Below are positions 8,532-16,580 of a stretch of 64,000 bases of DNA, in pieces. The notes under the pieces are model-generated. The model saw only the letters and a program-made list of their open reading frames with translations, ran no database searches and was not told the DNA's origin. Both the position numbers and the translations under genes were made by a program. Numbering within the stretch: the first letter of the stretch is position 1; every line of letters begins with the position of its first letter. Source of the stretch: Paenibacillus brevis (GTDB taxonomy: Bacteria; Bacillota; Bacilli; Paenibacillales; Paenibacillaceae); the NCBI RefSeq assembly GCF_018919145.1, contig NZ_JAHLQJ010000007.1:186001-250000 (forward strand), in the 5' to 3' direction.

Positions 8532-9306
8532 TATCCTGCACCTCCCTCGTTAATGAAGCGTATGCCTTGGCAACTTGTCCGTTCGGATCGTGCGCATAAA
8601 TGCTTTTTCCGCGTGCGCTGGTTTCCGCCGCGCGGATAGAGAGAGGAATTTCTGTTTGAAACACACGCAGCTTGTCCCCATAATCGCGGCGAAGGATGAA
8701 CGAGATATCTTTGGCAAAATTGGTGCGGCTGTCCACCATCGTAAGCAGCACACCCTCTACTACCAGCTTCTTATTGATCTGGCGGCGAACGCGGGCAACC
8801 GTCTGCAATAACTGTGTCATGCCTTTTGCTGGCAAATAATGCGCCTGAACAGGAATGATGACACTATCTGCCGCTGCCAAAGCATTGATCGTCATCATGC
8901 CCATGCTTGGCATACAGTCGATCAGGATGTAATCATAGTTCTCTTTTACCGAATCAACATACCCGCGTAGTATCGTTTCCCGGCTCATCGTATTGACGAG
9001 CGCCACTTCAACGGCAGACAGTTCGATGTTGCCCGGCATCAGGTCAATTCCTTCGTGATGCTGCAAAATACCCTCCTGTGGGTCAAAGGCTTCCTCTGCC
9101 ATACATTTTTGCAGCATTGTCGCCAGCGAAACCGGGAGGTTGTCCGGCTCTTGAAAACCAAGCGAATCCGTTAAATTTCCTTGCGCGTCAGCATCCAGCA
9201 GCAGCACCCGATTGCCTTCCGCCGCCAACCCGATGCCGAGGTTGACCGCTGTCGTTGTTTTGCCCACGCCGCCTTTCTGATTGGCGAGAGCAATTACCTT
9301 GGCCAT
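8479..9306 (-). CDS. parA: ParA-family partition ATPase
   Basis: A 275-residue ParA/Soj-type ATPase starting at the ATG that opens the conserved strand MAKVIALANQKGGVGKTTT. It carries the deviant Walker A KGGVGKTT (residues about 11-18), the A' motif LLLDADAQGNLT and the Walker B-like YILIDCMPSMG. There is no N-terminal DNA-binding extension, as in type Ib or chromosomal ParA. The ribosome site AGGAG lies about ten bases upstream. It is the first gene of the parA-parB unit. ParA forms ATP-dependent dimers on DNA and moves ParB-bound cargo. Confidence 0.92.
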   Translation of the reverse strand: MAKVIALANQKGGVGKTTTAVNLGIGLAAEGNRVLLLDADAQGNLTDSLGFQEPDNLPVSLATMLQKCMAEEAFDPQEGILQHHEGIDLMPGNIELSAVEVALVNTMSRETILRGYVDSVKENYDYILIDCMPSMGMMTINALAAADSVIIPVQAHYLPAKGMTQLLQTVARVRRQINKKLVVEGVLLTMVDSRTNFAKDISFILRRDYGDKLRVFQTEIPLSIRAAETSARGKSIYAHDPNGQVAKAYASLTREVQDIGSERRPARQHKADHSR

Positions 9307-9765
9307 GTGGCTCAGTCTCCTTTCAATAGAGAAAAGGTCGGTTGCTTCGAGGAATCCGAGCACCGGCCTTTCATAGTTATCTATATAAAAAGAGCGCACC
9401 CGAAATGGATAAGCTCTTGGATATTCGATTTCAAAGAGTGCAGTTTCATCTACAAGTAATAGCGTGTTGAATTTCCATCAAGCACCCGCTTTCTTCGTTG
9501 CACCAGAAACTTAGAATAACAACAATCGTCTGTACACATGCAGGCTTCATACCTGCGAGCGATCTGAAATTTTCATAAAAGAATAATCCACCTGTAACTT
9601 ATGCAAAAACACATATAGTCGGATGAATTGTAAACATAAAAAAATTTATCCAGCGGACAGCGGTTGACTGTCTCCATAAGCGCAGTCATGCGCTTCCTCC
9701 AGGATCGCTGCAGGCCGCCCCCATTGCGATAAGCTGTGGCTGGACGGAAGTATCATAATCGCACC

Positions 9766-9930
9766 ATGCAGGTCATCGCCGTAAATGGAACCACCATTTC
9801 GTTATGCATCACGGAATCGCTCTCGTCTTGCCCTGCTTCTTGAGCGAACGGGCAGAAACAAAACGGTCATGGCGCGCTAGCATATTGGCTTTCCTTCGAG
9901 GCTGCATGGGGAATGTGCCGGACAAACTTG
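9766..9930 (+). repeat. Diverged direct repeat, copy 1
   Basis: Shares blocks with copy 2, including ATGCAGGTCATCGCC against ATGCAAGTCATCGCC and GCATATTGGCT in both. Read on the plus strand, both copies give similar peptide fragments beginning MQVIA and later LAYWL, broken by stops, so they look like relics of one small gene. Confidence 0.5.
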
Positions 9931-10119
9931 TATTCTATTTTCAAAGAGCCGTTTTGAGAGATTTTGTCTCTCTATAAGCCGTTTCATTTTTCGGGTAAAA
10001 TCGGGTAGGATAGATAAAAATAATTTGTAAGATTGTGAACCGAGGATTTTGGCTTCTTTTTCCACAACGCCTTTTTGATTTATAAAGGCATAACTTTGCT
10101 GGCTCAACATTGTCCATAC

Positions 10120-10169
10120 ATTCAAAAAGCCAGTTGCACTGAAAGTTCAGTGCAACTGGCTTTTTGAAT
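10120..10169. terminator. Perfect 24-bp palindrome with 2-base loop
   Basis: Arms at 10120-10143 and 10146-10169 are exact reverse complements and include TTCAAAAAGCCAGTTGCACT. The arm ends in TTTTTGAA on either strand, so it could act as a bidirectional terminator, but its length and perfection also fit an element end or protein-binding site. Confidence 0.55.
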
Positions 10170-10261
10170 AGTGTCTATAAGAAAAAAGATCATTGACTTA
10201 AGACATTCTCTTGAATAATCTTTATTCGGCTTATTCGTTTAACACTTCTAAACTACTACTT

Positions 10262-10420
10262 CTTTATGCAAGTCATCGCCTGAAATGGAGTCACTCTTTT
10301 GCGGATAACTTAATCCTTCTCACCCTACTTCACCTTTTTGAAATGGCAGACAGAACAAGACAGACATGTTGAGCTTGCATATTGGCTCCCTCCAAAGTTA
10401 CATAGGTAATCGAAACTACA
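10262..10420 (+). repeat. Diverged direct repeat, copy 2
   Basis: Partner of the copy at 9766-9930, more AT-rich and more decayed: the peptide reading MQVIA is followed at once by a stop. The divergence suggests an old duplication rather than a recent insertion. Confidence 0.5.
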
Positions 10421-10756
10421 GGTTGTTTGTCAATCTTTTAGTAAATAAGATTAAGTTATTCAATTTAAATACTGAAGCTAAAGTAACACTATGTGTTGTC
10501 CAAATGGGCCTTAGCTATTGAGGCTTCTGATATAATTGCTTTATGTCTTATAGAATCAAAGTGGATACAAATATGCTCACTTCGCTTACCTTTCTTTTTC
10601 CTGAACTATTAAGAATTTTACGGTAGTAGAGGTCGAAAGAAACCGTTAACAGGTGCCTTGTAATCCATTAACTTGAATTATAAAATAATCATATGAACTT
10701 CAACTGGCTAGCGCCACTAAACAATAAATTATCAAATGGTCTCATGGAGGGTCGAT

Positions 10757-11860
10757 ATGTATACCTTTCTTACAAGAGAATTAGATACAACTAATAATCA
10801 GTTTGCAAAGCAACGCTTGCAATTTAATGGAGCCACAAGTTTTCCAAAATCAATCCATTTCAATCTATTAAGAACAATCGAAAATGACATTAAACAAATA
10901 TATTTACATAAAGATAGAACGAAGTACAAAGAAGTTCTGTGTGTGCTTTATGAATATGCTAATTATCAACGCACAGAGGGAGAACAACTGCAGGCTATCA
11001 AAGCATATGAACAGTTCATGCACGAATCAAATCAAAAAGGCATGTATTACAACGAATTCAGAGAATTTCATGACTCATTAGATTACACAGAAATCTTCTA
11101 CAACCTTGCTTTTTTATATCATGAGTTGGGTGACATTGAACAAGGCATGTATAATTTCGCTAAGGCAGATGAGGAGCACAGCAAACGGAATAAAGCGGAG
11201 ATTGGTCAACTCTTGGTCGAAATGATTGATAAAAAAGGAACTCCGTTTTGGAATTTTAGTAACCATCTATGCCTAAATTGTGGAGGTTACGATAGCTTCG
11301 GTAAACCTTTTAGTTATCAAACTTTGTTCGGCAAAAAATTTGAAGTAAAAGAAGTCAGATTACTACTAGACGATCTGCCTCTCATACTTAAGTTGCAGTT
11401 TGTACTATCTGTGGAAGATTTCTGGAAAGTATATTCTTACAACTACAATATTATAAAAGGCTTAAAAGTTAATCGGTTTCTCGGTAATCTGGTATGGACT
11501 TTGGAGACCTATTCCAAATATAAATTAGGGAAAGAGCTTATAAATTTCAGGAGTATCCTTAATGAACTGACTCAAAAACATCCAGAATTTAACCAAAGAT
11601 ACAATCTCCTTTTAGATCAGACTAAAAATTTAAATACCAATGATAGATTAAGAACGCTGAACATTATAATAGATACAGATCAGGATTTATTAAATAAAAA
11701 GGCTGCATGTTTTGTAGTAGCATATCAATTCAGAAATCATACGGCACATAACCTTACTGAGGAATTTCTTTTATTCAAAGATGATGCTTACAATAAGAGA
11801 ATTTTTTGTTGTATCCTTTGGGTATTTTTGATAATCTGCAATGATTTCAATAATGTTTAA
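10757..11860 (+). CDS. Hypothetical protein with TPR-like region and C-terminal Rx4H motif
   Basis: A 367-residue soluble protein. Residues about 45-150 form helical repeats resembling TPRs (YKEVLCVLYEYANYQ, then YTEIFYNLAFLYHELGD). Near residue 335 is YQFRNHTAHN, an Rx4H motif of the kind that forms the RNase active site in HEPN domains; the surrounding helices fit a C-terminal HEPN-like fold. The ATG has GGAGG six bases upstream and was preferred over an in-frame ATG seven codons earlier. The gene stands alone on the plus strand and converges on the HNH gene. Its AT-rich codon use differs from the left flank. An RNA-cleaving conflict role is an inference from the motif only. Confidence 0.6.
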   Translation: MYTFLTRELDTTNNQFAKQRLQFNGATSFPKSIHFNLLRTIENDIKQIYLHKDRTKYKEVLCVLYEYANYQRTEGEQLQAIKAYEQFMHESNQKGMYYNEFREFHDSLDYTEIFYNLAFLYHELGDIEQGMYNFAKADEEHSKRNKAEIGQLLVEMIDKKGTPFWNFSNHLCLNCGGYDSFGKPFSYQTLFGKKFEVKEVRLLLDDLPLILKLQFVLSVEDFWKVYSYNYNIIKGLKVNRFLGNLVWTLETYSKYKLGKELINFRSILNELTQKHPEFNQRYNLLLDQTKNLNTNDRLRTLNIIIDTDQDLLNKKAACFVVAYQFRNHTAHNLTEEFLLFKDDAYNKRIFCCILWVFLIICNDFNNV

Positions 11861-11874
11861 GATGATTCCAACTA

Positions 11875-11899
11875 AATGCCTCTTCAAGTCAGAGGCATT
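11875..11899 (+). terminator. Terminator between convergent genes
   Basis: A nine-base stem AATGCCTCT/AGAGGCATT with a seven-base loop starts 14 bases after the stop of the plus-strand gene. The T-rich tract is weak and set back, so termination efficiency is uncertain. Confidence 0.55.
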
Positions 11900-11929
11900 C
11901 ATCATACAATTCTTTTTACTAGCTTATTT

Positions 11930-12793
11930 TTACTGTATGGGGACTATCTCTGTTATAAACTCATTTCCGATTCTGTATTTTAAAGCATTATTTGATATGC
12001 AAACGCTGAATGACAATACTGGTGTCATAAACAATATAACATCAACTATCAATTGATTCGCGGTATCTTGATGTAAAAAAAGCATGTGACAGTTGACTCC
12101 TTGTGCCTTTTCTATGATATGTGTCATAAAACTTGGTAATAATCTGACCTTTTCATACGTGTAATCAAAGTTACCGTTGCTTGCATTAAATAAAATCATT
12201 CTAATGTATTGTGCTGTTTCATCGTTGTAAAATAATTTACCAAGTTTATGATAGCCATATTCATATGCAATCTTTAAGGCAGACAAATAAAATTTATTCA
12301 AATCAACTGTCATATCGTATCTTATCTCGGGATGATGTACATTTTCCTCTCTGATAATGTTCTCACGCTCTATATATTGCTCAATTTGAACATCAGAAAA
12401 GCCCTGCCGACTTAATTTCTTCCTTAGCATCGTAAGCGCTAATTCACGTGATGGTGCTGTAATCCTTACTTTTGTACCTACTTGTTCCAATCTTGGTAGA
12501 GTCCTTGGAACAAAATCACCGTTCACATGAACAATGTTTCCTTCTCTATCGTACCCCTTTTTAAATGGATTGGGTACTTCGCCACTTTGCCCTTTTAAGC
12601 CAAGAGACTGCCTAATGATTTGGGTGAACATATGATTAACTAAATAGCTATCAACATTTGCTCCCAGACCACTGTTACATTCTTTGCAAACACAATAAAT
12701 TTTTAATGACTCATTCCCAAGAGACTTAGGAATAATATGTTCCTCTGTCCCCTTTTTAACTGTCCCACAAATAATACATAAAGACTCGTCCAT
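11930..12793 (-). CDS. HNH-family endonuclease-like protein
   Basis: A 287-residue protein with an N-terminal HNH-type zinc-finger nuclease signature: CIICG at residues 6-10, then EEHIIPKSLGN around 17-27, then CKECNSGLG around 36-44. This arrangement (CxxC, HxxP, CxxCN) matches the HNH_5-like group. The remaining 230 residues have no recognised domain and may bind a partner or target. It follows the unknown 345-residue gene by 35 bases on the same strand, suggesting a two-gene operon in which the HNH protein could be the nuclease effector. The ribosome site GGGGGAT is rather distant from the ATG. Confidence 0.7.
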   Translation of the reverse strand: MDESLCIICGTVKKGTEEHIIPKSLGNESLKIYCVCKECNSGLGANVDSYLVNHMFTQIIRQSLGLKGQSGEVPNPFKKGYDREGNIVHVNGDFVPRTLPRLEQVGTKVRITAPSRELALTMLRKKLSRQGFSDVQIEQYIERENIIREENVHHPEIRYDMTVDLNKFYLSALKIAYEYGYHKLGKLFYNDETAQYIRMILFNASNGNFDYTYEKVRLLPSFMTHIIEKAQGVNCHMLFLHQDTANQLIVDVILFMTPVLSFSVCISNNALKYRIGNEFITEIVPIQ

Positions 12794-12828
12794 GACTTCG
12801 AATCATCCCCCTATTGATTATTCAAGTT

Positions 12829-13866
12829 TTATTTCAACTTTTCTGTTACTTGCTGCTTTTCTCGCTCAATTAACTGGTGAAAATACTTTTTGGGGTGTGT
12901 CCCAAAATCCGGTCTTAATCTTTTGCTCCCTTGATTATTATTTATTACCTCAAAAATTCTTTGAGAATCTTTCTTCGAGAATACAGTTTCAATTAATGCC
13001 CCAACACCACCAGCAGCGTAAGTATTTATAAAAATCATTTTCAATTGAGTATCATTTGTTGCAAACATAAAGATATCTTCCATGCTATCTTCGTAATAAT
13101 GAAAGTTGCTCCAATTCGAGAGGTAGTTTAGATCCCATGCTTGATTTCTGCATCCTTCTAAAATCTTTTGAATGTCATTGCTGCCTGAGTTTTTGGGTGC
13201 TCTAACTCCCAATTGATTTGTAAAAAGCATAGCGACGTAAGCAATAGTACTTTCGCAAATCAGCAGATATTTATAATTCCAGTGCAAAAAATCCAACATC
13301 TTTTCAACTGGAGATAAATCTCGTCTCCTACACAACCATACAACATGAAGCATCTCTGCAATATGCATTAGTAAATGCTCATCATCTTCATTGTATTCAA
13401 GTTTTGTAATAACAGGGTCTACAGGCAAAGAACACTCTGGTATGCTACTTAAAGTCCCTTCAGCTAAACGCAACCATATCATGCTTGGATAATAATCAAA
13501 AATGTTGTTAAATTCACGTAATTCTCTTTTAGGTTCTACAGAGTCATTGATTTTTGTAGCATATTCTTTTAATGCGAGACCCGCACTTGCTGGGAAGTTA
13601 TTCATAATCATCCAAGTCATTAACAATGCAACTGTTCGCATTTCTTCTTCATCTTTGAGACATCCATCACGAGAGAGCCTTAACAAGCTACTCAGTAAGT
13701 TTCTATCCAGCATAACAGTAATTTTCTTAGTATTTTTCAGCGTCAATAATGATGTATAATCAATATTCCCTTTGGGAGAATACTTCGGATGAAAAACCAT
13801 TTGCAGTTCGCTTAGCGTCTCCCAAATAAAACTGTACTCTTCATCCTCCATTACCAAAAAGTTCAT
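12829..13866 (-). CDS. Hypothetical protein upstream of the HNH gene
   Basis: A 345-residue, mainly helical soluble protein of unknown family. I see no transmembrane helix, nucleotide-binding loop or metal motif. The start is taken at the ATG after AGGTGA; a GTG and an ATG 6-9 bases upstream are alternatives. The gene is the first of an apparent two-gene unit with the HNH protein. Its codon use is AT-rich like the rest of the island. By context it may be a sensor or regulator for the nuclease, which is inference only. Confidence 0.5.
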   Translation of the reverse strand: MNFLVMEDEEYSFIWETLSELQMVFHPKYSPKGNIDYTSLLTLKNTKKITVMLDRNLLSSLLRLSRDGCLKDEEEMRTVALLMTWMIMNNFPASAGLALKEYATKINDSVEPKRELREFNNIFDYYPSMIWLRLAEGTLSSIPECSLPVDPVITKLEYNEDDEHLLMHIAEMLHVVWLCRRRDLSPVEKMLDFLHWNYKYLLICESTIAYVAMLFTNQLGVRAPKNSGSNDIQKILEGCRNQAWDLNYLSNWSNFHYYEDSMEDIFMFATNDTQLKMIFINTYAAGGVGALIETVFSKKDSQRIFEVINNNQGSKRLRPDFGTHPKKYFHQLIEREKQQVTEKLK

Positions 13867-14376
13867 TGTCATCACCTATTTTCAGTTGATCTGATATGGT
13901 TACTTTGTATCTTCAATTAATTCCCAAGCATATATTCTGAAATGGATGTATCAGATCATCAAATGACTTGCAATCTCTACCACTAACTACTTTTTTTCAA
14001 AACTTCAAAAGACCTCTTTTGCTAGCGTTGATAAAATAACATAACATAGATCACATCAATTTCAAGGGTGGTCTTTATAGTAGGTATTTTCGACAATCGA
14101 AAATATAGGCTACAATTCATTCGTCATATCTACCGTTTTAAATCCAAAACTACCGATACATTAATCGTATCTCGCAACACCATATTTTTCTAGTCCCTCG
14201 ATCTGTGCAAAGGAGAAATGCCAAAGGCATTTCTCCCACTGATAAAACTATAGACTTCTATGTATCGACCCGACATATCCCCACTACGCACTCTACATGT
14301 GTTCAATAAATTGGATTACTTCTGATAGTTCCTGTTGTGATAAGTCTCCCTAATTTCATACGGCGATAATTTATTA
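13867..14376. other. Intergenic region with one hairpin
   Basis: About 510 bases without a gene. It must include the promoter of the 345-residue gene on the minus strand. It contains a strong hairpin at 14212-14236. The stretch around 14282-14335 resembles a stretch upstream of the DUF4365 gene (about 15662-15715), so the DUF4365 gene is bracketed by diverged direct repeats. Confidence 0.5.
14212..14236 (-). terminator. Perfect 11-bp hairpin downstream of the DUF4365 gene
   Basis: GGAGAAATGCC and GGCATTTCTCC flank a three-base loop. It lies about 140 bases after the stop of the minus-strand DUF4365 gene. No T-run follows on either strand, so it could instead protect an mRNA end or be a protein-binding site. 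Confidence 0.45.
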
Positions 14377-15585
14377 TTACGTATCATTCTGTTTTTTCAA
14401 ATTTAGGACAATCCCTTCATGGACATTAGGATGTGTTATTTGGTTTAGACGATAAGTATCTCTAGCTACTACTTGATTATAATGCGGAATAATAGATCCA
14501 TTTCTTTCAAGTCCCAACTTAACTTGAAACGAAAAACTCAACCGAAGGGGATATGTTCTTACAATACCATTGCCTAGGGGTCTACGATCGGTAACAGGCT
14601 GCTCCCAAAGTATGAAATCAATATGTTTAAAATCCTGTTTCGGGAATATAACTCCGGCAGGGTGATATGGTCCTAGATCATAAACTGTATTATCTAATTG
14701 AATTTTCACACTATTGCTGGTCGCATCATCGTCGGCAAGAAGGTAATAAACAAAAGAATACTCATGCAAACTGTCCAAGATACCATATTCTTCTGAATCT
14801 AGAAGTGAGGAAATAATTCTAGCTTCTAATGATAAGAAAGTATAGGCTAGTACATTCAATTCACTTAAAGCTTCATTGATGTTTCTCAAACGAATATAAC
14901 ATTTCACAAGTTCTATACGTAATATTAGGTTTTTGGGCTCCTCTGCTATTTGGTGTTTTATTGCTTGGATCTCTCTATGTAATTCCGTTTTTCTTATAAC
15001 CTCCGGCATTAATTCTTTCAATTTCTGTGCCACTTGTCGCCCACTTCTGGCTTTTTCAATATTTAAGAATGAATATCCTGAAGATTTGTCGATAGGGTAA
15101 TAAATCAACTCGCTAATATCAGGTGGAATCAGATACTCAAGGATGTTTTCTTTTACTTGTTCCTTAGTTGTTTCATCCAAGCGGTAGGGAAGGGTTATCG
15201 TCTGTGTTACTTGCTCATAATATATTTCCACTTCTTCTATCCATGTAAAGTAGAAGCAATTATGCTTAATATAGTAACGAGCGATCATTACTGGATCCAA
15301 CTGTTCACGCCATTTTTTTAGGTGCTGGACATCAATCTTTAATGATCCTTGGTTTAAGACTTGATTAAACTCCTCGGTCTCTGTTGATTTTAATTGAACC
15401 AAATATCTTCTTTCGAATGGAGGAATATTTTGGTCTTTATCCTTTCGCTTTTCATCATAAGGTTGAACTATTAAGTCAATACCAGTATCATGATCAAAAG
15501 TTGTTGCTTGCCAAGGAGTGCAGAGCCATTCATACGCAACTCGGGATTTATGCTCCATCGCATTTTTATGAGTTAATTGAGTCAT
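14377..15585 (-). CDS. DUF4365 domain protein
   Basis: A 402-residue protein whose first 165 residues match the DUF4365 pattern: an N-terminal helix, then FDHDTGIDLIVQPYD, later RRYLVQLKSTETEEF, then a strand ending CFYFTWIEE. The spaced D and QLKST residues resemble the restriction-endonuclease-like core (D...E/QxK), so nuclease activity is plausible but unproven. A helical repeat-like middle (about 215-290) and a C-terminal beta-rich part follow. The ATG has a GGAGGG site. DUF4365 proteins are often found in defence islands; here it follows the ABC-3C-type operon on the same strand after a 126-base gap and may be an extra member or a neighbour. Confidence 0.7.
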   Translation of the reverse strand: MTQLTHKNAMEHKSRVAYEWLCTPWQATTFDHDTGIDLIVQPYDEKRKDKDQNIPPFERRYLVQLKSTETEEFNQVLNQGSLKIDVQHLKKWREQLDPVMIARYYIKHNCFYFTWIEEVEIYYEQVTQTITLPYRLDETTKEQVKENILEYLIPPDISELIYYPIDKSSGYSFLNIEKARSGRQVAQKLKELMPEVIRKTELHREIQAIKHQIAEEPKNLILRIELVKCYIRLRNINEALSELNVLAYTFLSLEARIISSLLDSEEYGILDSLHEYSFVYYLLADDDATSNSVKIQLDNTVYDLGPYHPAGVIFPKQDFKHIDFILWEQPVTDRRPLGNGIVRTYPLRLSFSFQVKLGLERNGSIIPHYNQVVARDTYRLNQITHPNVHEGIVLNLKKQNDT

Positions 15586-15710
15586 ACACACCCTCCTCTT
15601 TCCTATAGAACAAATTACACTAAAGCGAACCTGCCACATCTCATTTTCAAACCATCAATATGACCGACTCCACATGTGTTGGGCTACTTAAATGGACTGC
15701 TTCCGATGTG

Positions 15711-16580
15711 TTAATTTCTCCAAGGGTATTTCATATCAAGATACTCACTTTTAGACTCTAAAAAATCCTCAACCCATTTAATTGCAGTTGCTAAAACCTC
15801 ACGTTGATTCGCTTGATTATATGAAAAAGCATGAATGAATTTAAAATCAACTTCATAATCCCCTTGCATCCATGTGTCCCCCATACCATCCTGTTGAAGC
15901 CAGATTGATGGCAATCTATTGAACGCACATATTTTGGCTTCATCTATTTGACCGGCAGGGTACGATTTCTCAATTACAATAAATCTGGATATGGAAGCAT
16001 ACGCTAACATTTTTTCTTCATTTGAAAGAGTTCGAATCTCGGGCTGTTCCTTTATCAAAATAGGTGTATACCCATGGTGTCGTAACATCTCACATATATT
16101 TTTCAACTGTTGCATGTATTCCTCTGGACTGTCTTTTCCTAAAACCAAGACCGTCTTTTCTTTGGAAATTTTCAACCATTCTGCATAATCTGAAGATGAC
16201 ACTCCACTTTTAAACGTAAACAATCGAATTTGATCAATTTTCTCGTTACTTACTACAATAGATTGAAATTCGGGAAATACTTCTGAAAATCGATCTCTAT
16301 GAAATTGCTTGGTTTGTAATATTGTAAATAGATCGCTGTATAACCCATGTTGCCTTATAGCATCCACAACATAGCTGCAATTTTCTTTATGCGATAAAAA
16401 TTTATTTATTATATCATCTTTATCCAAATTCAAAGAACGACAAATACTAATTAATTCTATAGCCGTGTAGGAAATTTTCAAAAACTCTATTAGTCTATTT
16501 TCATCTTTAAATTCAATACTAATATGTGAACCCAAATAATTTCCCTCTCTCTCCTGAGTTATCGAGTGTGAGACGGACAT
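15711..16580 (-). CDS. Predicted effector with an N-terminal adaptor-like domain and a C-terminal Rossmann-like domain
   Basis: A 289-residue protein. Residues about 20-95 are helical (TAIELISICRSLNLDKDDII, then VVDAIRQHGLYSDLF) and resemble effector-associated or death-like adaptor domains. Residues about 140-285 alternate strands and helices (KTVLVLGKDS, GYTPILIKEQ, RFIVIEKSYP), like TIR or nucleoside-deoxyribosyltransferase-type NAD-processing folds, but I cannot point to a certain catalytic Glu. The ATG used overlaps the ABC gene by 62 bases; a TTG at 16535 with a strong GAGAGGG site is an attractive alternative. It is the last gene of the four-gene operon and the likely output module. 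Family assignment is tentative. Confidence 0.55.
   Translation of the reverse strand: MSVSHSITQEREGNYLGSHISIEFKDENRLIEFLKISYTAIELISICRSLNLDKDDIINKFLSHKENCSYVVDAIRQHGLYSDLFTILQTKQFHRDRFSEVFPEFQSIVVSNEKIDQIRLFTFKSGVSSSDYAEWLKISKEKTVLVLGKDSPEEYMQQLKNICEMLRHHGYTPILIKEQPEIRTLSNEEKMLAYASISRFIVIEKSYPAGQIDEAKICAFNRLPSIWLQQDGMGDTWMQGDYEVDFKFIHAFSYNQANQREVLATAIKWVEDFLESKSEYLDMKYPWRN

Larger units (their letters stand above)
9307..10756. other. Long intergenic region with decayed repeats
   Basis: About 1.45 kb with no convincing gene. It must hold the parA promoter near 9310-9650. The rest contains two diverged copies of one sequence (about 9766-9930 and 10262-10420), a 24-bp palindrome at 10120-10169 and AT-rich DNA. 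One minus-strand open frame of 82 codons (9877-10125) starts with TTG inside the palindrome and looks accidental. Base composition falls from GC-rich to AT-rich at about 10.1 kb, marking the edge of the acquired region. Confidence 0.6.

Noticed and set aside
2137..9306. Interpretation as a complete conjugation system
   Set aside because: No relaxase, VirB4/TraE-type ATPase or coupling protein is visible in the window; the ATPase is of TadA type.
9877..10125. 82-codon minus-strand open frame
   Set aside because: TTG start inside the palindrome, no ribosome site, overlaps the decayed repeat and resembles no family.
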